Shown piece by piece: positions 7,005-10,299 of a DNA stretch of 10,299 bases (position 1 is its first letter; each line of letters starts with the position of its first letter). The stretch is taken from contig CALKYG010000446.1 in assembly GCA_938003575.1 (NCBI GenBank), positions 1-10,299 of the forward strand. Reading direction: 5' to 3'. Source of the stretch: an uncultured Alphaproteobacteria bacterium (GTDB lineage: Bacteria; Pseudomonadota; Alphaproteobacteria; Caulobacterales; Parvularculaceae). The notes beneath the pieces are model-generated. The model searched no databases, was not told the origin of the DNA, and was given only the letters and a program-made list of their open reading frames with translations. The translations under genes were made by a program, and so were the position numbers.

Positions 7005-7562
7005 GGCCCCGGAGCAATTGAAAGCGTGATCCGATATTCGTTGCAATTATTGACTGAACAACGGGACGGTGAGGCGGATCTCGCCATGCATGGCGCCGCA
7101 TATAGTTCCCCCGGCGAAAAAGGCCGCACCGTGAGGTCCGCGTGGGCCGGGGGCGCTTCCCCCAAGCGCTGCAGCGACCGATCGATACTCCGCCGCGCTT
7201 CACGATGGTGCGCGCGTGGCCTCGGTCCTTAGGGGGCAGCGTCTTGACGCCGACCCAGGAGAAATCAGCTCCAAGACGATCACGCGCCTTGACGATTGCA
7301 CGCTTGACATCTGCGCGGTATCGGCGGCCGCACCTCTGTTTTGCCGATCTGACGGCTGCATTCCTGAGGAAATCGGCATCAGCATTGGTATGCTCTTTGA
7401 TGAGATCAAGCGCATTGTCTTTGATCCCGTTCGCTTCTCTCCCGATCTGGCGACGAATGAAGACTCTCGCGCCCGGCCGAGTGCGGCAGCTCGGCTGCAT
7501 TCGATCATCAATATCTGGCGCAGCGTCTGATGGATTCTGTGATATCGCAAAAATCGCAAGCA

Positions 7563-7596
7563 GGGCGCCTTTCGGGAACGCGCCAAAAGGCGTCCC
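7563..7596. repeat. inverted repeat (hairpin) in the phaA-phaB gap
   Basis: GGGCGCCTTT at 7563-7572 pairs with AAAGGCG plus CCC at 7586-7596, making ten pairs with one bulged T (7593) and a 13-base loop. An alternative shorter stem, GGCGC with GCGCC, uses part of the loop. No T-run follows on either strand, so it is not a standard intrinsic terminator. It lies about 290 bp beyond the phaA stop and could be an mRNA-stabilising or processing structure. Confidence 0.35.
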
Positions 7597-7885
7597 CGCG
7601 GCTGACCTACCCAGCCAATTCTACGATCTGGTTGAGATGGACGCCTGTCTCGGTCTCTCGCGCAATCCCAGAACAAATCCCGCGTTGTCGCGGCGGCCGT
7701 GCAGAATGCATGATCAGGAAATGCCTGCCATTCAGACGACGCGGTTCCGTCCACTCAACTCAGGCGGCGGAGCGCCGGCGCCGGATACAAAGGGACTTCT
7801 TACTGGAACTACAGGGAGCATCTGCAAGGTTCGACCCGTAAAACTTTTGGGCGATATACATTGATGAAATCAATAGATACGCGCG

Positions 7886-9058
7886 TTACAAGCGCTCGAC
7901 GCACATTGCGATCCCCATGCCGCCGCCAATGCAGAGGGTCGCGAGGCCTTTCTTGGCGCCGCCCCTTTTCATCTCATAGAGCAGCGTTGTCAGAATTCGT
8001 GCGCCGGAGGCCCCAATCGGATGCCCGATCGCAATAGCGCCGCCATTGACGTTCACTTTCGACGGATCCCAATCGAGCTCCCTGCCGACGGCGAGCGCCT
8101 GGGCAGCGAAGGCCTCGTTCGCTTCAATGAGATCAATTTCTGCAAGGCTCCACCCTGCCTTTTCGAGTGCGAGGCGCGAGGCCGGCGCCGGACCGATTCC
8201 CATGATCGCAGGATCGACGCCGCAATGGGCGGCCGATGCAATGCGCGCCAGCGGCCTCACCCCTCGGCTGCTTGCCTCTTTTTCCGACATGACAACCAGC
8301 GCCGCCGCGCCGTCATTGATGCCAGAAGCGTTTGCCGCAGTGACCGTGCCATCCTTGGCGAAGGCAGGCCGAAGGCCCGAAACTGAATCTAACGTGACGC
8401 CGTCACGGATATATTCGTCAGTGTCGAACACGATATCGCCCTTGCGGCTCTTAATCGTGACGGGCGCGATTTCATCTTTGAACTTGCCAGCCTTCCTCGC
8501 CGCTTCCGCCTTGTTCTGCGAAGCAACGGCAAAGGCGTCCTGTTCATCACGACTGATCTGGTATTTTTGCGCGAGGTTCTCCGCCGTCTGGCCCATATGG
8601 TAATCATTAAAGACGTCCCAGAGACCATCCTTTATCATGGTGTCGACTTGGGAAACGTCGCCCATCTTGGTTCCCGTCCTTAGGAAGAGCGTATGGGGCG
8701 ACAGCGACATGTTTTCCTGTCCGCCCGCGACGACGATCTTGTTGTCGCCGGCTATGATAGACTGGGCGGCGAGAGCGACAGCCCGAAGCCCGGAACCGCA
8801 AACCTGATTGATGGTCATTGCCGGACGCCCTTGAGGCACGCCAGCCCTCATAGACGCCTGACGGGCAGTGTTTTGGCCCTGACCAGCGGTGAGAACGTGC
8901 CCCATTACCACTTCACCGACATCGTCGCCCAAGACGCCTGCACGTTCCAGCGCCGCCCTGATCGCAATCGTGCCCAGCTCGACGGCGGAAACGGTCGATA
9001 GACCGCCGCCAAAAGATCCAACCGCGGTCCGCGCCGCAGATGCGATTACAACGCCCAT
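7886..9058 (-). CDS. phaA: acetyl-CoA acetyltransferase (beta-ketothiolase)
   Basis: PhaA condenses two acetyl-CoA into acetoacetyl-CoA, feeding PhaB. It is a biosynthetic-type thiolase of normal length, 390 residues. Seen: nucleophile Cys87 in [11 protein letters not shown], His154 in YHMGQTAEN, His346 in [17 protein letters not shown], and the acid/base Cys376 in [11 protein letters not shown]. The pattern ENMSLSPH (115-122) is also typical. The ATG at 9058 has a perfect SD, AAGGAGG, at 9065-9071 on the minus strand with a 6-base spacer, which suggests strong translation. The gene is divergent from phaR, which fits repression from the shared intergenic region. It could equally serve ketone-body or ethylmalonyl-CoA metabolism, but the phaB and phaR neighbours favour PHA. 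Confidence 0.97.
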   Translation of the reverse strand: MGVVIASAARTAVGSFGGGLSTVSAVELGTIAIRAALERAGVLGDDVGEVVMGHVLTAGQGQNTARQASMRAGVPQGRPAMTINQVCGSGLRAVALAAQSIIAGDNKIVVAGGQENMSLSPHTLFLRTGTKMGDVSQVDTMIKDGLWDVFNDYHMGQTAENLAQKYQISRDEQDAFAVASQNKAEAARKAGKFKDEIAPVTIKSRKGDIVFDTDEYIRDGVTLDSVSGLRPAFAKDGTVTAANASGINDGAAALVVMSEKEASSRGVRPLARIASAAHCGVDPAIMGIGPAPASRLALEKAGWSLAEIDLIEANEAFAAQALAVGRELDWDPSKVNVNGGAIAIGHPIGASGARILTTLLYEMKRGGAKKGLATLCIGGGMGIAMCVERL

Positions 9059-9169
9059 TACCGTCCTCCTTGAGTGTTGACAGCGTTTACCCGCGGCGTT
9101 CGTTAGGTCACAAAAGCGCTCAGCAGGCCGAGCCTCGTCCGAGTGCGGGATAGCCGGTTTTCAATTTCA

Positions 9170-9179
9170 TGCTATAGCA
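9170..9179. promoter_or_regulatory. palindromic extended -10 in the phaA/phaR divergent region
   Basis: TGCTATAGCA is a perfect 10-bp palindrome, so both strands read TG-N-TATAGC, an extended -10 element. It is 75 bp before the phaR start and 112 bp before the phaA start. No good -35 is seen at 17 bp on the plus strand (ATAGCC) or on the minus strand (TTTTGT), which suits an extended -10 promoter. A single element serving both genes is inference. Confidence 0.35.
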
Positions 9180-9199
9180 GGATTAGCAAGCGCACAAAA

Positions 9200-9232
9200 A
9201 TGCTGCGGTGCAACATGGCTTTTCATGCTGCG
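9200..9232. promoter_or_regulatory. candidate PhaR operator upstream of phaR
   Basis: The 8-mer ATGCTGCG occurs twice, at 9200-9207 and 9225-9232, 25 bp apart, between the putative promoter and the phaR SD. The first copy is part of CTGC-GGT-GCAA (9203-9213), close to the CTGC-N3-GCAG type of TGC-rich site described for alphaproteobacterial PhaR (recalled knowledge). Its position downstream of the -10 fits autorepression. Confidence 0.45.
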
Positions 9233-9253
9233 CGAAATTGGGAGGCTATTTGG

Positions 9254-9877
9254 ATGACCGACGGCCAGGAAATGTCAGGCAAGCCCGGTGGGAAAAAGGG
9301 GCGCGGCGGCGACCCCGTCGTCATAAAGAAGTATGCGAACCGGCGTTTATATAACACTGCGACGAGTTCCTATGTTACGCTCGATTATCTCGCCGACATG
9401 GTCAAAAATGGCCAGGATTTCGTCGTCTACGACGCGAAAACAAATGAGGAAATCACCCATTCCGTGCTGACGCAGATTATTTTCGAGGAGGAAAACAAGG
9501 GCCAAAACCTCCTCCCAATCCAATTCCTGCGTCAGCTGATCAAGTTTTACGGCGACAATCTTCAGGCGTTCGTCCCATCTTATCTCGAAATGAGCATGGA
9601 TGCATTTGCGAACAATCAGGACAAAATGCGTTCGCGCATGAGGGAAACGTTCGGCGCTGCGCCCGGCTATCACATGTTTGAAGAAATGGCCCGCCAGAAT
9701 ATGGCGCTTTTTGATCAGGCGATGAAGATGTTCACGCCCATGGGCGGCTTTTACAACCAAGGCCAGCGGTCGCAGCCGACCGGCGCAGGCGATGAAAGCA
9801 GCGCCGAGATACACAAGCTGCGCGAGGAGCTAGCTGAACTGAAACATCAGCTGGCAAAGCTTGATAAAGAGCGCTGA
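9254..9877 (+). CDS. phaR: PHA synthesis repressor
   Basis: PhaR binds DNA near PHA genes and also binds the polymer; when granules form, the repressor is titrated away and phasin and synthesis genes are expressed. The 207-residue product shows the two expected parts: the DNA-binding domain at about 22-81 (VVIKKYANRRLYNTATSSYV, then DYLADMVKNGQDFVVYDAKT) and the PHB-accumulation regulatory domain at about 85-125 (LLPIQFLRQLIKFYGDNLQ). The last 25 residues are a charged coiled-coil, IHKLREELAELKHQLAKLDK. I chose the ATG at 9254, which has GGGAGG at 9240-9245 with an 8-base spacer. An in-frame start at 9143 would add 37 residues across the promoter and operator region and was rejected. The gene diverges from phaA and meets the EAL gene head-on four bases after its stop. 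Confidence 0.95.
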   Translation: MTDGQEMSGKPGGKKGRGGDPVVIKKYANRRLYNTATSSYVTLDYLADMVKNGQDFVVYDAKTNEEITHSVLTQIIFEEENKGQNLLPIQFLRQLIKFYGDNLQAFVPSYLEMSMDAFANNQDKMRSRMRETFGAAPGYHMFEEMARQNMALFDQAMKMFTPMGGFYNQGQRSQPTGAGDESSAEIHKLREELAELKHQLAKLDKER

Positions 9878-9890
9878 GCGATCAGGCGCT
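9870..9890. terminator. hairpin spanning both convergent stop codons
   Basis: The bases at 9870-9877 pair with 9882-9890 (one bulged G at 9885), giving an 8-bp stem closed by a GCGA tetraloop of the stable GNRA class. The phaR TGA (9875-9877) and the EAL gene TGA (9882-9884 on the minus strand) both sit in the stem. No T-run follows on the plus strand, and only TCTTTATC follows on the minus strand, so the bidirectional terminator role is weakly supported. Confidence 0.35.
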
Positions 9891-10299
9891 AATGCGCGCC
9901 TGTGACGATTGAACGAGATCCGGGGCCCCATCAGGCAGCCACACCGGATTTGTTTCAGGCTTGCCAATCAGATAGCCCTGCAGAAAGTCGACGCCGAGGC
10001 CCTTCAACAACATTGCGTCAGCTTCATTGTCGACCCATTCAGCGACTGTCTTCATGCCGAAATTGCGGGCAAGGTCGAGCAGCGTCCGCACGAACAGCTG
10101 GTTCTCCCTCGACGAGGAAACGCCGGTCACGAAGGATCCGTCGATCTTCAGAATATCGATGTCGAGCGCTTTCAGATTGCGGAAAGAGGTGTAGCCTGCG
10201 CCGAAATCATCGATCCCGAAAGAGGCGCCTATTTTTTTGAGCTCAGATACGAATTCGATTGAGGCTTCAATCGCATCAATGACCTGCGTTTCGGTCAGT
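9882..10299 (-). CDS. EAL-domain protein (cyclic-di-GMP phosphodiesterase family), C-terminal part
   Basis: The gene runs off the window end; 138 residues are visible in a frame whose first full codon is 10298-10296. They form the second half of an EAL domain: LTETQVID at the edge (the conserved Glu of the TES-type motif), IDDFGAGYTSFRNL with the two metal-binding Asp residues, DILKIDGSFV with the catalytic Lys, TVAEWVDNEAD in place of the usual AEGVE, and GVDFLQGYLIGKP with the conserved Gln. Thus the visible metal and catalytic residues are kept; the EAL motif itself and the Asn ligand lie outside. Hydrolysis of c-di-GMP to pGpG is likely but not shown. Any GGDEF, sensor or membrane part would be upstream. 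An internal start at 10130 is not real, because coding continues through it. Confidence 0.92.
   Translation of the reverse strand, partial: LTETQVIDAIEASIEFVSELKKIGASFGIDDFGAGYTSFRNLKALDIDILKIDGSFVTGVSSSRENQLFVRTLLDLARNFGMKTVAEWVDNEADAMLLKGLGVDFLQGYLIGKPETNPVWLPDGAPDLVQSSQARISA

Larger units (their letters stand above)
6923..7885. other. phaA-phaB gap with no convincing gene; possible decayed coding
   Basis: This 963-bp stretch separates phaA from phaB and holds no gene that I recognise. The nearest to coding is on the minus strand. From about 7500 to 7205 it gives a plausible protein-like segment (KDNALDLIKEHTNADADFLR, later DRLGADFSWVGVKTLPP). A different frame then takes over at 7199-7047 (SAAEYRSVAAALGGSAPG to MHGEIRLTVPLFSQ and a TAA). 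That is what a frameshifted remnant would look like. From about 7530 to 7860 long stop-free stretches occur on both strands, including a plus-strand frame open from 7142 to 7864 starting at GTG, with no SD and a Ser/Arg-rich, shadow-like composition. A hairpin lies at 7563-7596. It could be decayed gene, dispersed repeat or long non-coding leader. Confidence 0.4.

Noticed and set aside
7142..7864. 240-codon plus-strand frame in the phaA-phaB gap as a real gene
   Set aside because: It starts at GTG without SD, has a Ser/Arg-rich composition in its first half and no known motif. It is kept only as part of the unexplained gap.
9077..9082. Perfect TTGACA as a phaR -35 box
   Set aside because: The hexamer 17 bp downstream (TCGTTA) is a poor -10, and the implied leader would be about 150 nt. 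The extended -10 at 9170 is the better candidate.
1..10299. tRNA, rRNA, CRISPR, transposase or phage genes
   Set aside because: None was recognised by reading the strands and translations; no long spaced repeats or terminal inverted repeats were seen.

Overview
The window reads as ordinary chromosome of a polyhydroxyalkanoate (PHA) storing alphaproteobacterium. Support for this comes from a phaA, phaB and phaR cluster with an alphaproteobacterial-type PhaR, a DUF4908-like exported protein, a tyrC and methyltransferase pair, and moderately high GC with strong Shine-Dalgarno sequences at several genes. No phage, insertion sequence, CRISPR array, tRNA or rRNA was seen. The species cannot be named from this evidence; a Parvularcula- or Hyphomonas-like organism is only a guess.

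Layout. (1) 1-1947, plus strand: the 3' end of a YeaH/DUF444 gene is coupled through an ATGA overlap to a complete SpoVR/YcgB gene; a PrkA-type kinase would be expected upstream of the window. (2) 1944-3624, minus strand: prephenate dehydrogenase (tyrC) and a class I SAM methyltransferase overlap by 8 bp. tyrC also shares its stop bases with spoVR, end to end. (3) 3625-3728: a compact divergent control region with repeated short motifs. (4) 3729-4496, plus strand: glyoxalase II (gloB). (5) 4497-6074, minus strand: a truncated CreA-like gene abutting the gloB end, then two exported proteins, one small and cysteine-rich with no recognised family, the other DUF4908-like. (6) 6194-9058, minus strand: phaB and phaA, unusually separated by about 960 bp with no convincing gene. 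(7) 9059-9253: the phaA/phaR divergent control region. (8) 9254-9877, plus strand: phaR. (9) 9882-10299, minus strand: the C-terminal part of an EAL-domain protein, convergent with phaR.

How it works together. PhaA condenses two acetyl-CoA molecules, PhaB reduces acetoacetyl-CoA to (R)-3-hydroxybutyryl-CoA, and PhaR is the expected repressor that senses PHA granules and controls the cluster. The PHA synthase and phasin are not in the window. The most notable signals are small-scale: the repeat array between the methyltransferase and gloB, the direct repeat and palindromic -10 between phaA and phaR, the truncated creA-like gene, and the geneless gap that splits phaA from phaB. I did not find a clear undescribed multi-gene system.
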